In this document: one piece after another, positions 14,815-23,135 of the stretch | Numbering within the stretch: the first letter of the stretch is position 1 | How the letters are laid out: every line of letters starts with the position of its first letter | NCBI GenBank assembly: GCA_029907475.1 | Contig: JARYLU010000029.1 | Location: 1-35,402, forward strand | Direction of reading: 5' to 3' | Source of the DNA: Bacillota bacterium | Lineage (GTDB): Bacteria > Bacillota > DSM-12270 > Thermacetogeniales > Thermacetogeniaceae | Length of the DNA: 35,402 bases | The notes under the pieces: generated by a model | What the model was told of the DNA's origin: nothing | Database searches by the model: none | What the model saw: the letters and a program-made list of their open reading frames with translations, nothing else | Program-made: the position numbers and the translations under genes

Positions 14815-15903
14815 ATGAGTTACTTGACCAAACGAGAAAAGGAAATTCTTGCTTATTTAAAAAAAGAACCCATGATTTCGCAGGATGAACTAGCCGCGAA
14901 AATGCAGATTTCGCGTTCCGCTACTGCAGTCCATATTTCTAACTTAATGCGGAAAGGGTACATTTTGGGAAGGGGTTATATTTTTAATGAACGGAGTGGA
15001 GTGCTCGTCATCGGAAAGACCTGGCTCGAAATCTGCGGGGATATTACGGACGGAAGTTCAGGCAAGGTGCAGATGGAATACGGCGGGGTTGGGTATCTTC
15101 TCGCGAGGGAATTGGTCAGATTCCGGGCTGAACCAACCTTACTTACTTTTCTCGGGAGGGACGAAATAGGGGATCAAATTTACAACCATCTCCTCCAGAA
15201 AGGAATTAAAGTGCAACATATTATTCGTAACTCTGCCATCCCCAGCGGAAAGCGCGTGCTCGTAAAAAAAGGAGAAAATCTTCTTGTTCAGGTCGAAGAA
15301 ATGGACTCTACTCATTGCCTGACCCAAAAAATGCTCTCTACAAAGGAAGAACTTTTAAGAACAGCAAGGGTATTATTAATCGATGGTACGCTATCTTTTC
15401 AAGAGATAGAATACCTCGTCTCAAAAATTGTACAATATAACATCTCGAGTTCGATCGCGGGTCGTTCTCTCTCCTGGTTTCAAAAAATGGGTTTTCTCAG
15501 TTGTCCCCAGTTGTTTTTAGTGTGTACCCATCAGGAAATTGAAGAGCTCGAGGGTACCCCGTTAGGAAACGAACCGGATGCTTTTTTCTCTCCCTGCCGC
15601 AAAATTGTCAATCAGGGTTTGGATACCCTGGTTGTGATTGTTGGGGAGCAGGGGTTAATCCTTGCAAACAAAAAAGAAATAGTATATTTTCCGGTCTTAC
15701 CTCTCCAAACCCCGGAACATCCTTTAACTATTATGGCAGGGATTGCAGGAGGACTTGCTGCAGGATACGGAATGCGGCTGGCAGTCCGGCGAGCTATGGG
15801 CGTCCAGGGCTCGAAAAAACCGGCTGATTCTCGAAATCGCGCCGGGAAATTTATCAGTGCTTCTTTAGATGATTCTGAATGTATGGGAAGTCAAAATGAT
15901 TGA
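14815..15903 (+). CDS. HTH protein with degenerate PfkB-type sugar-kinase domain
   Basis: The 362 residues begin with a winged helix (residues ~3-50: SQDELAAKMQISRSATAVHI), the arrangement seen in PsuK/YeiI-type kinases. A ribokinase-fold domain follows, with a GGVGYLLARELVRF substrate-lid region and FLGRDEIGDQI. The catalytic motif GAGD should fall near residue 310, but the sequence there is M-A-G-I, so the general-base Asp is Ile. The protein is therefore probably not a kinase and may act as a ligand-responsive regulator. The start is uncertain: ATG 14815 has a weak ribosome site and GTG 14800 is possible. Its stop overlaps the next gene's start (ATGATTGA), so it is coupled to mnmH. Confidence 0.78.
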   Translation: MSYLTKREKEILAYLKKEPMISQDELAAKMQISRSATAVHISNLMRKGYILGRGYIFNERSGVLVIGKTWLEICGDITDGSSGKVQMEYGGVGYLLARELVRFRAEPTLLTFLGRDEIGDQIYNHLLQKGIKVQHIIRNSAIPSGKRVLVKKGENLLVQVEEMDSTHCLTQKMLSTKEELLRTARVLLIDGTLSFQEIEYLVSKIVQYNISSSIAGRSLSWFQKMGFLSCPQLFLVCTHQEIEELEGTPLGNEPDAFFSPCRKIVNQGLDTLVVIVGEQGLILANKKEIVYFPVLPLQTPEHPLTIMAGIAGGLAAGYGMRLAVRRAMGVQGSKKPADSRNRAGKFISASLDDSECMGSQND

Positions 15904-16939
15904 GGCAGTCGGAGTAGAAGAGATTTTTCGGAAACCCGGAGCGGTTTTAATTGATGTCCGAACAAATACTGAGTATGCCATGGGTACAATCCCAGGCGCA
16001 ATTAATCTCCCTTTATTCAACGAGGCAGAACGAGAAGAAATCGGACTTATCTACCGGACGGTAGGACCAGAAAAGGCGCAGATCAAGGGGCTAACCCTGG
16101 CCTCTCCCAAGCTGGTCTCTTTAGCCGAACTACTTCAACCGTATTATGAGCAGGAACTCATCCTTTTTTGCTGGCGGGGTGGATTAAGAAGCCAGGCAAT
16201 GGCCTCTGTTCTGAATCTGGCCGGATTTAAAAGCTCTTACTTAAAGGGAGGTTACAAAGCCTACCGTCGTTTTATAATTTCATATTTAGAAGAATATAAA
16301 TATAAACAGAAATTTATTGTATTGGAAGGCCTTACAGGGGTTGGCAAAACAGAAGTAATTCAAAACTTGAAGGATATGGGAGAGCCTGTCATCGATCTGG
16401 AATCTTTGGCAGGTCACCGGGGTTCGGTTTTTGGTCATATCGGTTTTAATACAACGCAATCGCAAAAAAACTTTGAAGCATTACTCGTGAACGAACTGGA
16501 AAAATATAAAGATTCCAGATATTTAATTGTTGAATGCGAAAGTCGGCGGATAGGTAATATCTACCTACCAACTCCTTTTTTTGAAATGATGCAAGAAGGA
16601 ATGCGGATCCTCCTTTATAATTGTTTGGAACAGAGGATAAAAAGATTGGTAGCGACATACCTTGCTTCAGAACAAGAGAACGCGTACCTGCTCGAAAAAG
16701 CAGTTTCTCAGCTTCAAGCACGTTTAGGAAAAAGGAAAACTCTGCTTCTTAGCAACTTGTTCGAGCAACAGAATTACGAGGAAGCGGTTGGTCTTTTACT
16801 TCGGGAATATTATGATCCTCTTTACCATTTTCCAGACGGCCCTAGCACGAATTACCACCTCTCGGTATGGTGTGGGGATCCCGCCGGGGCTGCCCGTAAG
16901 ATTAAAAATTATCTTCGAAGTAATTTAATCTTTGTTTGA
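15896..16939 (+). CDS. mnmH: tRNA 2-selenouridine synthase
   Basis: MnmH (SelU/YbbB) converts 2-thiouridine at the tRNA wobble position to 2-selenouridine, through a geranylated intermediate, using selenophosphate. The 347 residues have a rhodanese domain (1-130) with the active-site Cys92 in the signature FCWRGGLRSQ, then a P-loop GLTGVGKT at 145-152 for binding substrate or geranyl donor. I chose the ATG at 15896, because a longer frame from 15869 lies within the preceding gene. The gene implies that the organism makes selenophosphate (SelD), though selD is not in the window. It ends 10 bases before the rodZ-like gene, with a shared operon likely. Confidence 0.9.
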   Translation: MIEAVGVEEIFRKPGAVLIDVRTNTEYAMGTIPGAINLPLFNEAEREEIGLIYRTVGPEKAQIKGLTLASPKLVSLAELLQPYYEQELILFCWRGGLRSQAMASVLNLAGFKSSYLKGGYKAYRRFIISYLEEYKYKQKFIVLEGLTGVGKTEVIQNLKDMGEPVIDLESLAGHRGSVFGHIGFNTTQSQKNFEALLVNELEKYKDSRYLIVECESRRIGNIYLPTPFFEMMQEGMRILLYNCLEQRIKRLVATYLASEQENAYLLEKAVSQLQARLGKRKTLLLSNLFEQQNYEEAVGLLLREYYDPLYHFPDGPSTNYHLSVWCGDPAGAARKIKNYLRSNLIFV

Positions 16940-16949
16940 GGAGGGTATT

Positions 16950-17681
16950 ATGAAAATCGGTGATATTTTGCGAACAAACCGGGAAAAAAGAGGACTTTCC
17001 CTCCTTGATGTCGAAAATGAAACAAAAATTAGGTCTAAATATCTAGCCGCTTTAGAAGCAGAGAATTTCGAAGAAATTCCTGGTGAGGTCTATCTTTTAG
17101 GTTTTCTCCGTAATTATGCCCGCTATCTTGACTTAAATCCAGAAGAACTGATCAGCCAATATAAATCACTAACAAAAAAGAACGAGCAGGAGATTATTCC
17201 AACCAGTCAAAGTAGCACCACGTCAAAATTCAGGATTAGCGAGTTCTTGAAAGTCGGCTCTATTTTCAAAAATAAAGCCATTGTTGCAGGAATAGTCTTA
17301 ATTTTGGTAGGAGGTTCGCTTACCTTTACGTTCCTTGGGTTGGCTCAGAATAAAAAAGATTCTACGCCTCCTCCGTCCCTTCCCTCATCCCGTGAACAAC
17401 AATTGCCATCCTTGTATCCAATACAGAGTGAAGGGGTTGAGGTTAAGTTGGTGGGGAAAGAGTTGTGTTGGTTCAAGGTTAAAATTGACGGAGAGGAAGA
17501 GATTACCGGTTTCGTCAATCCCGAAGAAACCAAAAGGTTTCAGGCTCAAGAAGTGATTTGGTTAAGACTAGGTAATGCCGGGGGAGTAACGGTCTTCTTC
17601 AACGGAAAAGAAATCCCTCCCCTCGGTCAACGCGGTGATGTAATAGAAAAGGAGTTTAGTAAATCCAGTCAATCCAGTTAG
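16950..17681 (+). CDS. RodZ-like membrane protein with N-terminal HTH
   Basis: The 243 residues comprise an XRE-type helix-turn-helix (residues ~1-75, GDILRTNREKRGLSLLDVEN), a short linker, one membrane helix (~112-133, AIVAGIVLILVGGSLTFTFL), a proline/serine-rich stretch and a C-terminal strand-rich DUF4115-type domain (~160-235). This is the RodZ layout: the HTH faces the cytoplasm and binds MreB, and the C-terminal domain is outside. The Bacillus homologue YmfM lies at a similar locus. The ATG at 16950 follows GAGGAGGG and is preferred over a frame starting at 16932. rimO starts 14 bases after the stop. Confidence 0.85.
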   Translation: MKIGDILRTNREKRGLSLLDVENETKIRSKYLAALEAENFEEIPGEVYLLGFLRNYARYLDLNPEELISQYKSLTKKNEQEIIPTSQSSTTSKFRISEFLKVGSIFKNKAIVAGIVLILVGGSLTFTFLGLAQNKKDSTPPPSLPSSREQQLPSLYPIQSEGVEVKLVGKELCWFKVKIDGEEEITGFVNPEETKRFQAQEVIWLRLGNAGGVTVFFNGKEIPPLGQRGDVIEKEFSKSSQSS

Positions 17682-17695
17682 AAAGGTAACAATAG

Positions 17696-19024
17696 ATGAC
17701 ACTTGTCAACATGATCAGCCTCGGCTGTCCCAAGAATCTTGTGGATAGCGAAGCTATGCTCGGCGTGCTGGCTGCTCACGGATATACTGTAACCACATCA
17801 CTTGAGGCTGCAGAATTAATAATTATTAATACGTGCAGCTTTATCCGCCCGGCAGTAAAAGAAGCGCTCAATACAATTTTCTATTGCCTGGAATTTAAGA
17901 AAAAAGGAGCCTGCCGTTATCTTGTCGTTACAGGATGTTTCCCTCAGCGTTACGGCCCCCAACTTGCGAAATTAATTCCCGAAGTCGATGTCTGGTTGGG
18001 GGTTGATGCTGCTCCCTTATTACTTGACTCTCTTCAAAAGACATTTGCAGGGGAAAAAGTAGTGAGATGTCCCTCCGCGGAAAACCGGGAAACAAGTGTC
18101 AACCACCCCCGGCTTTTAACAACACCCCCCTCTACAGCTTATCTAAAAATTGCGGAAGGGTGTTCCCATTTCTGTTCCTACTGTCTGATTCCCTATCTCA
18201 GGGGCCCTTTAAAAAGTAAACCCCTTGAAGTCATTTACCGGGAAGCCTGCAGTTTAGCTGAGAATGGTGTAAAAGAGATTGTCCTGGTAGCTCAAGATAC
18301 CGGTTCATATGGAAGAGACCTGACCGGACAACCTTCCCTGCAACTTGTCTTGAAACAAGTGGCCAAAATACCACAACTTGAGTGGGTTAGAATTCTCTAT
18401 CTCAGCCCGTCCTCGTTAACTCCTGAGCTTATTGAAATTATTCGTAACGAAACGAAAATTTGTCACTACCTCGATCTCCCCTTTCAACATGCAAATCAGA
18501 AAATTCTCCGAAAAATGGGAAGAAAGGGGAACCTTGAGGAATATCTCCGGATTATTGATTATTTAAGATCGGTGATTCCCGATCTAACACTAAGAACCAC
18601 TCTGATGGTAGGGTTTCCAGGAGAAGATGAGCAAGCCTTCCAAGAACTTTTAAATTTTATCGAAAAGGCAGAATTTGAGCGATTGGGTGTTTTTCCTTAT
18701 TATCATGAAGAAGGTACCAGATCGTTCCGATATCCTCAAACCGTCTCTTATTTTGAAAAAAGGAGGCGGTGTCGCAACATCCTTCAACTCCAGCGAAAGA
18801 TCTCAAGAAAAAAGAACAGGGAACAGATCGGTAAGGAGTTGAAAGTTTTAATCGAGAGAGATTTGGGCAACGGCGTTTACCTCGCTCGCAGTTTCCGGGA
18901 GGCCCCCGAGGTTGATCCTAAAATCATTCTTAAAGGGAAAGATTTACTTCCCGGAGTCTTTACAAGGGTCAAAATCACCCAGGCGTACACTTTTGACCTT
19001 GCAGGAATCGAATTGTTGAAATAA
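17696..19024 (+). CDS. rimO: ribosomal protein S12 methylthiotransferase
   Basis: RimO is a radical-SAM enzyme that adds a methylthio group to an aspartate of ribosomal protein S12. The 442 residues have the expected three domains. The N-terminal MTTase domain has cluster ligands Cys11, Cys47 and Cys81. The radical-SAM core has Cys156, Cys160 and Cys163 in CSHFCSYC, and a C-terminal TRAM domain ends the protein. The opening MISLGCPKNLVDSE distinguishes RimO from MiaB. It lies between the rodZ-like gene and a membrane protein gene. An extended -10 promoter for the next unit follows 57 bases after its stop. Confidence 0.95.
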   Translation: MTLVNMISLGCPKNLVDSEAMLGVLAAHGYTVTTSLEAAELIIINTCSFIRPAVKEALNTIFYCLEFKKKGACRYLVVTGCFPQRYGPQLAKLIPEVDVWLGVDAAPLLLDSLQKTFAGEKVVRCPSAENRETSVNHPRLLTTPPSTAYLKIAEGCSHFCSYCLIPYLRGPLKSKPLEVIYREACSLAENGVKEIVLVAQDTGSYGRDLTGQPSLQLVLKQVAKIPQLEWVRILYLSPSSLTPELIEIIRNETKICHYLDLPFQHANQKILRKMGRKGNLEEYLRIIDYLRSVIPDLTLRTTLMVGFPGEDEQAFQELLNFIEKAEFERLGVFPYYHEEGTRSFRYPQTVSYFEKRRRCRNILQLQRKISRKKNREQIGKELKVLIERDLGNGVYLARSFREAPEVDPKIILKGKDLLPGVFTRVKITQAYTFDLAGIELLK

Positions 19025-19072
19025 ACCCAGCTCTTTTGGTTTTCCAGTGCTTTCATAACTGATTAATAAAAA

Positions 19073-19086
19073 AGGTATGGTATAAT
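19073..19086 (+). promoter_or_regulatory. extended -10 promoter before the membrane protein/FtsH-like pair
   Basis: TATAAT at 19081-19086 is preceded by TG one base upstream (TGGTATAAT), an extended -10. No good -35 is present, which is common for this type. The start point would be near 19093, about 18 bases before the gene's ATG. Confidence 0.5.
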
Positions 19087-19110
19087 TTATGTTTGGGGGA
19101 GGAGGAGACC

Positions 19111-19668
19111 ATGCCTTTGTACCAAATTCGGTTTACGACTGTGATTATTGCGATGATTGTTACGCTCGGCTTGCTTTTGGGTGGGCAATACTTCTATGAA
19201 AGGTATGTCGTAAAAGAAGGGCTAAATCAAAAAATGTCCAGAATCGTAAAAATTGAAGAAATTGAAATTGCAAAACAAGAAAGACCGCCGGTTGTCTATA
19301 TTCGGACCTCACAAATTAAAGACCTCCCCACGGTTTACAAACAACTGGAAAAAACCGTTAGGGAACAGATGGGTCCAGAATACCAGCTTGTTTTACTCGA
19401 TTCACGCACTCCCAGACTACAAGTTCTTTTTGAAGATTTCCAATTTTCTATTCAAGAAGCGATCAGTACCGGTAGTTTTGAAGAAATGCATCAAACTGTG
19501 CGGAAAATAGCCGAGGCTGAAAATGTAAACTATAAAATCTCCGTTGACTCATACAATGTCTATGTCCAGTTGCGCGATCAAAAAGGCTATCTTTACGAAA
19601 TTATTCCGCGTTGGCCTCAATTAGCAATTATCGAGGCACCGAAGAAACTGGGGGTCGAAGGGTCATGA
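19111..19668 (+). CDS. membrane-anchored protein of unknown function, coupled to an FtsH-like protease
   Basis: The 185 residues comprise a single N-terminal membrane helix (residues ~8-28, TTVIIAMIVTLGLLLGGQYF) and then about 155 mostly soluble residues. These appear to have mixed helix and strand structure, with no cysteines or known motif. By the positive-inside rule the soluble part is probably outside the membrane. I do not recognise the family. The ATG at 19111 follows GGAGGAGG; a longer frame from 19093 is unlikely. Its stop overlaps the start of the FtsH-like gene as ATGA, so the two proteins are made together and may form one complex. Confidence 0.65.
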   Translation: MPLYQIRFTTVIIAMIVTLGLLLGGQYFYERYVVKEGLNQKMSRIVKIEEIEIAKQERPPVVYIRTSQIKDLPTVYKQLEKTVREQMGPEYQLVLLDSRTPRLQVLFEDFQFSIQEAISTGSFEEMHQTVRKIAEAENVNYKISVDSYNVYVQLRDQKGYLYEIIPRWPQLAIIEAPKKLGVEGS

Positions 19669-21152
19669 TTAAGGAAGTATGCTTGGGTACAACCCTAGCC
19701 GTACTTATTTTCCTGATTTTATTGGGGTACAACGTCATTCCGTTGCTCCTCTTGGCAGGTCTGGGGATTTTTCTTTACCTTCTTATTGATAAAAAGGGTT
19801 TCGTTAATAATTCCTCTTATGTAGGGTATGTCCAACAAGTGGATTTTACTTTTGATGATATTGGCGGACAAGCTCCTGCCAAGCAGGAGCTTAAAGAGGC
19901 TCTTGATTTTGTCCTTCATGCGAATCAGATTTTAGAAATGGGGATTCGTCCTTTAAAAGGAATTCTTTTAACGGGACCGCCTGGAACAGGAAAAACTCTC
20001 CTGGCAAAAGCAGCGGCTACCTATACCCACTCGATTTTTTTAGCCACCTCAGGGAGCGAATTTATCGAGGTTTTTGCTGGTGTTGGTGCGCAGCGGGTAA
20101 GGCAAATTTTTAAAACAGCAAAGGAACGTGCCTTACGGGAAAAAAAGAGCGGAGCAATTTTATTTATCGATGAAATCGAGGTTTTAGGAAATCGAAGGGG
20201 AACCCACGCCGGTCATCTTGAATATGATCAAACCTTGAATCAATTACTGGTGGAAATGGACGGTTTACGAAGCGACGACCGTGTGAAGATCCTGGTCATT
20301 GGAGCAACAAACAGGGAAGATATGCTAGATCCCGCGCTGCTCCGGCCAGGGCGCTTTGACCGTATTGTTCGTGTTGATCTCCCGGATAAAGCAGCTCGCT
20401 ATCACATTTTAAAGCTCCACTGCCGGAATAAACCCTTAGGTGAGGATGTTGATTTAGAAAAAATTGCACAGGAAAGTTTTGGCTTCTCAGGAGCACACCT
20501 GGAAAGTGTCGCAAATGAAGCGGCGATTCTTGCGCTTCGGGAAAACTCATCCCGTATTTTCCAGCGTCACTTTAAAGAAGCAGTTGACAAAGTCATGATG
20601 GGGGAAAAACTCGATCGTAAGCCGAGCGAAGAGGAGCTTTATCGTATTGCGGTGCATGAAACGGGTCATGCCATTATCAGCGAATTTCTAAGGCCGGGTT
20701 CTGTATCCCACATCACGGTCACCACACGAGGCAGGGCGCTGGGATATATGCGGCAAATACCAGAGGATGATCTTTATTTATACACGCGGGACTATCTGGA
20801 TAATCAAATCCAGGTGTATCTGGCAGGTGCTGTTGCAGAAAATATTTTACTGGGTTCCCAAAGCACCGGTTCAACTAGTGATTTCCAGCAGGCCGTCCAG
20901 GTGGCACGCCAAATTATTACTGCCGGTCTTTCTCCTTTAGGTATTATCTGGGAAGAGATTCTTCCCAAAGACGTTTTCCACCAAACAATTCAAGACATTC
21001 TTCAGCGACAAGAAAAAGAGGCGGAAAAGATCCTCACCTCTAACCTTGAAGTCTTAAAGGAAATCGCCAAAATGTTGCTGGAAAACGAATACCTGGGGGG
21101 CGCCACTTTACGGGAGCTGTTAGAACAAGAACAAAAACAAATCGTTCATTAA
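19665..21152 (+). CDS. FtsH-like AAA+ zinc metalloprotease, short form
   Basis: This is a membrane-bound ATP-dependent protease of the FtsH family. Two N-terminal membrane helices (~6-42) are joined by a very short turn, so the extracytoplasmic domain of standard FtsH is absent. The AAA module has Walker A GPPGTGKT at 104-111, a pore loop FAGVG, Walker B ILFIDEIE and the arginine-finger region LLRPGRFDR. The peptidase has HETGH at 331-335 and a third-ligand Asp in STSDFQQA. At 495 residues it is shorter than the usual 600 or more. Active-site residues are intact. It overlaps the upstream gene by four bases. It is probably a paralogue of the housekeeping FtsH, which is not in this window. Confidence 0.85.
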   Translation: MIKEVCLGTTLAVLIFLILLGYNVIPLLLLAGLGIFLYLLIDKKGFVNNSSYVGYVQQVDFTFDDIGGQAPAKQELKEALDFVLHANQILEMGIRPLKGILLTGPPGTGKTLLAKAAATYTHSIFLATSGSEFIEVFAGVGAQRVRQIFKTAKERALREKKSGAILFIDEIEVLGNRRGTHAGHLEYDQTLNQLLVEMDGLRSDDRVKILVIGATNREDMLDPALLRPGRFDRIVRVDLPDKAARYHILKLHCRNKPLGEDVDLEKIAQESFGFSGAHLESVANEAAILALRENSSRIFQRHFKEAVDKVMMGEKLDRKPSEEELYRIAVHETGHAIISEFLRPGSVSHITVTTRGRALGYMRQIPEDDLYLYTRDYLDNQIQVYLAGAVAENILLGSQSTGSTSDFQQAVQVARQIITAGLSPLGIIWEEILPKDVFHQTIQDILQRQEKEAEKILTSNLEVLKEIAKMLLENEYLGGATLRELLEQEQKQIVH

Positions 21153-21183
21153 ACATTAAACATGTATAGAGGTTGGTCCCGGA

Positions 21184-22446
21184 ATGGTTAAAGTTGAAAT
21201 TATTGCAACAGGCAACGAATTATTAAGGGGGGAGGTTGAAAATTCTACAACCCCTTTTTTGCTAGATCAGTTTCTTGGTATGGGATACGAAATTGGGAAA
21301 TTAATTACAATCTGTGATGACCGGGAGCAAATAAAAAGAGCCGTTCGCGAGGCGCTCACGCGGGCTGAAGTCATCGTCATTACTGGAGGTTTAGGCCCGA
21401 CACCAGACGATTTAACAAGGGAAGCCCTTGCCGGGGCGATTAATCAACCCCTTGAGTTTCGGCCCGAGATCTGGGAAGCGATCCAGCTTTTCTTTCGAAC
21501 CCGAAACCGGGAAACCCCTCCTGCCAATATAAAACAGGCTTATCTTCCGCAGCAGGCTCTTGCCGTTTTTAATTCCCTGGGGACCGCGCCCGGGATAATT
21601 GTGGCTCAAGGATCGCAAACAATCATTGCGTTACCCGGTCCTCCCGGTGAGTTGATACAAATGTTTGTCAACGAGGTCAAACCTTATCTTAAGGAGCGCT
21701 ATCAGGTCGCCTTCTTCCAAAAAAGATGTACCTTTAAAGTCTTCGGACTTGGAGAATCCGCAATTTTAGAAAAACTAAAAGAACTTTTGAAAGAAATCAA
21801 AGATATGCCGGCAAAAATTTGCTTTCTGCCTCGTCTCGGCGAAGTTCATCTCATCCTTCAGGTAACCGGTGTCCAAAAGGAAGTAGAAAGTCTGTTCTTT
21901 CGGCTTGAAGAGAAAGTGAAATGTCTTCTTGGCCCTGATCTCTACGGCGTGGATGAAGCAACCCTGCCCGGTAAAGTAGGGGAACTCTTACGAACGCAAA
22001 ATCTTACTTTAGGAGTTGCTGAGTCCTGTACCGGAGGTCTAATTGGTAATTATCTTACGAATGTGCCCGGAAGTTCTGATTTTTTTCGGGGAGGAATCAT
22101 TGCTTATACCAATGACATTAAAGAAAAACTTCTGGGTGTTAAGGCCGGGACTCTTGCAGGGGCCGGAGCTGTTAGCCCGGAAACAGCAGAGGAGATGGCC
22201 TTGGGGATTTGTCGTGTTCTCCGGTCCGATTTCGGTCTCGCCACCACGGGAATTGCAGGCCCTTCAGGCGGCCTCCCTGAAAATCCGGTAGGTACTGTTT
22301 ACGCAGGTCTTGCAACCCCCTCAGGAACATTCGTCAAAAAATTCTTCTATCCCGGGGTCGGGCGAATTACGGTTAAAACGCTTGCCGCCAAAGGAGCCCT
22401 CGATTTTCTCCGGCGGTTTTTAATTAATCCTGATGAGGTTGGATAA
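21184..22446 (+). CDS. cinA: CinA-like protein (NMN deamidase/ADP-ribose pyrophosphatase type)
   Basis: The 420 residues have two domains. The N-terminal MoCF-like domain (residues ~1-170) has ATGNELLRGEVENS and ITGGLGPTPDDLT; in studied CinA proteins it hydrolyses ADP-ribose. The C-terminal CinA/PncC domain (~260-415) has AESCTGGLIGNYLTNVPGSS and TGIAGPSGG and deamidates nicotinamide mononucleotide for pyridine-nucleotide recycling. The ATG at 21184 follows AGAGGTTGG. cinA next to thpR and recA is a conserved order in Firmicutes. Competence-linked regulation is known in some streptococci, but nothing here shows it. Confidence 0.93.
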   Translation: MVKVEIIATGNELLRGEVENSTTPFLLDQFLGMGYEIGKLITICDDREQIKRAVREALTRAEVIVITGGLGPTPDDLTREALAGAINQPLEFRPEIWEAIQLFFRTRNRETPPANIKQAYLPQQALAVFNSLGTAPGIIVAQGSQTIIALPGPPGELIQMFVNEVKPYLKERYQVAFFQKRCTFKVFGLGESAILEKLKELLKEIKDMPAKICFLPRLGEVHLILQVTGVQKEVESLFFRLEEKVKCLLGPDLYGVDEATLPGKVGELLRTQNLTLGVAESCTGGLIGNYLTNVPGSSDFFRGGIIAYTNDIKEKLLGVKAGTLAGAGAVSPETAEEMALGICRVLRSDFGLATTGIAGPSGGLPENPVGTVYAGLATPSGTFVKKFFYPGVGRITVKTLAAKGALDFLRRFLINPDEVG

Positions 22447-22447
22447 G

Positions 22448-23053
22448 ATGACAGCATCGTTTGAACCCAAAAAGATACGCTCGTTTCTCGCCATTTTGCT
22501 CCCGGACGATGTTAAGAGCCAGATTTATCATTATACAAGTCCTTTGCGTCGACTTCCGCTTGATCTCAAATGGGTAGCAAAAGAGAATTATCATTTAACA
22601 CTAAAGTTCTTTGGTTCTCTAACGAAAAGTCAAATTGATCGAGTAAACCTGTATTTAAACGAGCTAGCACCTCAAGTAAATTCCTTTTTTTTAAACTATG
22701 GGGGCTGGGGTCTATTTCCTAACCAGAGGCACCCTCGCGTCCTTTGGGTAGGTCTTGGCGGCGCTGCTTTGAATGCTTTACAAAAACTCTGGCTAGAACT
22801 GGAAAATGACCTCTCAAAGCTCGGGTTTCCCAAAGAAGAAAAAAGGTTTCATCCCCACATTACCCTCGGAAGATTCCGTTCAGCTGCTAACATAGAACTA
22901 CTCTTTCCTATAATGGAAAAATCACCCCTTGCAAAAGAAATGGGAAGTTTTCCGGTAGCCGACCTTCATCTCATGGAAAGCAAACTTGGCCCCACAGGAC
23001 CCTCATACGCTTCTTTATCTGCCTACCCCCTTCGAACAAAAGGGCCAAGTTAA
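22448..23053 (+). CDS. thpR: RNA 2',3'-cyclic phosphodiesterase (2H family)
   Basis: ThpR belongs to the 2H phosphoesterases and opens 2',3'-cyclic phosphates at RNA ends; it was first described as an RNA 2'-5' ligase. The 201 residues carry the two catalytic motifs HLTL at 49-52 and HITL at 137-140. The opening RSFLAILLPDDV is typical of the family. I chose the ATG at 22448, immediately after the cinA stop (TAA 22444-22446), with GAGGTTGG upstream, over an ATG at 22433 inside cinA. The 82-base gap to recA carries the recA promoter, so thpR ends the cinA unit. Confidence 0.9.
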   Translation: MTASFEPKKIRSFLAILLPDDVKSQIYHYTSPLRRLPLDLKWVAKENYHLTLKFFGSLTKSQIDRVNLYLNELAPQVNSFFLNYGGWGLFPNQRHPRVLWVGLGGAALNALQKLWLELENDLSKLGFPKEEKRFHPHITLGRFRSAANIELLFPIMEKSPLAKEMGSFPVADLHLMESKLGPTGPSYASLSAYPLRTKGPS

Positions 23054-23060
23054 TTTTTAA

Positions 23061-23089
23061 TTGACAACCTTTCCCAAAATAAATATAAT
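23061..23089 (+). promoter_or_regulatory. recA promoter
   Basis: A perfect TTGACA (23061-23066), 17 bases and a perfect TATAAT (23084-23089) form a full-consensus vegetative promoter. Transcription should begin near 23096, just before the LexA box at 23103-23116, so bound repressor would block the early transcript. Confidence 0.85.
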
Positions 23090-23102
23090 AAGATAAGAAT
23101 TC

Positions 23103-23116
23103 CGAACATTTGTTTT
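23103..23116. promoter_or_regulatory. LexA/DinR operator of recA
   Basis: CGAACATTTGTTTT matches the Gram-positive SOS box CGAACATATGTTCG at 11 of 14 positions, with the core GAAC-N4-GTTC altered only at the last base. Its place just after the recA promoter fits SOS control. Confidence 0.7.
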
Positions 23117-23135
23117 GGAGGGAGAGAGGAGAAAC

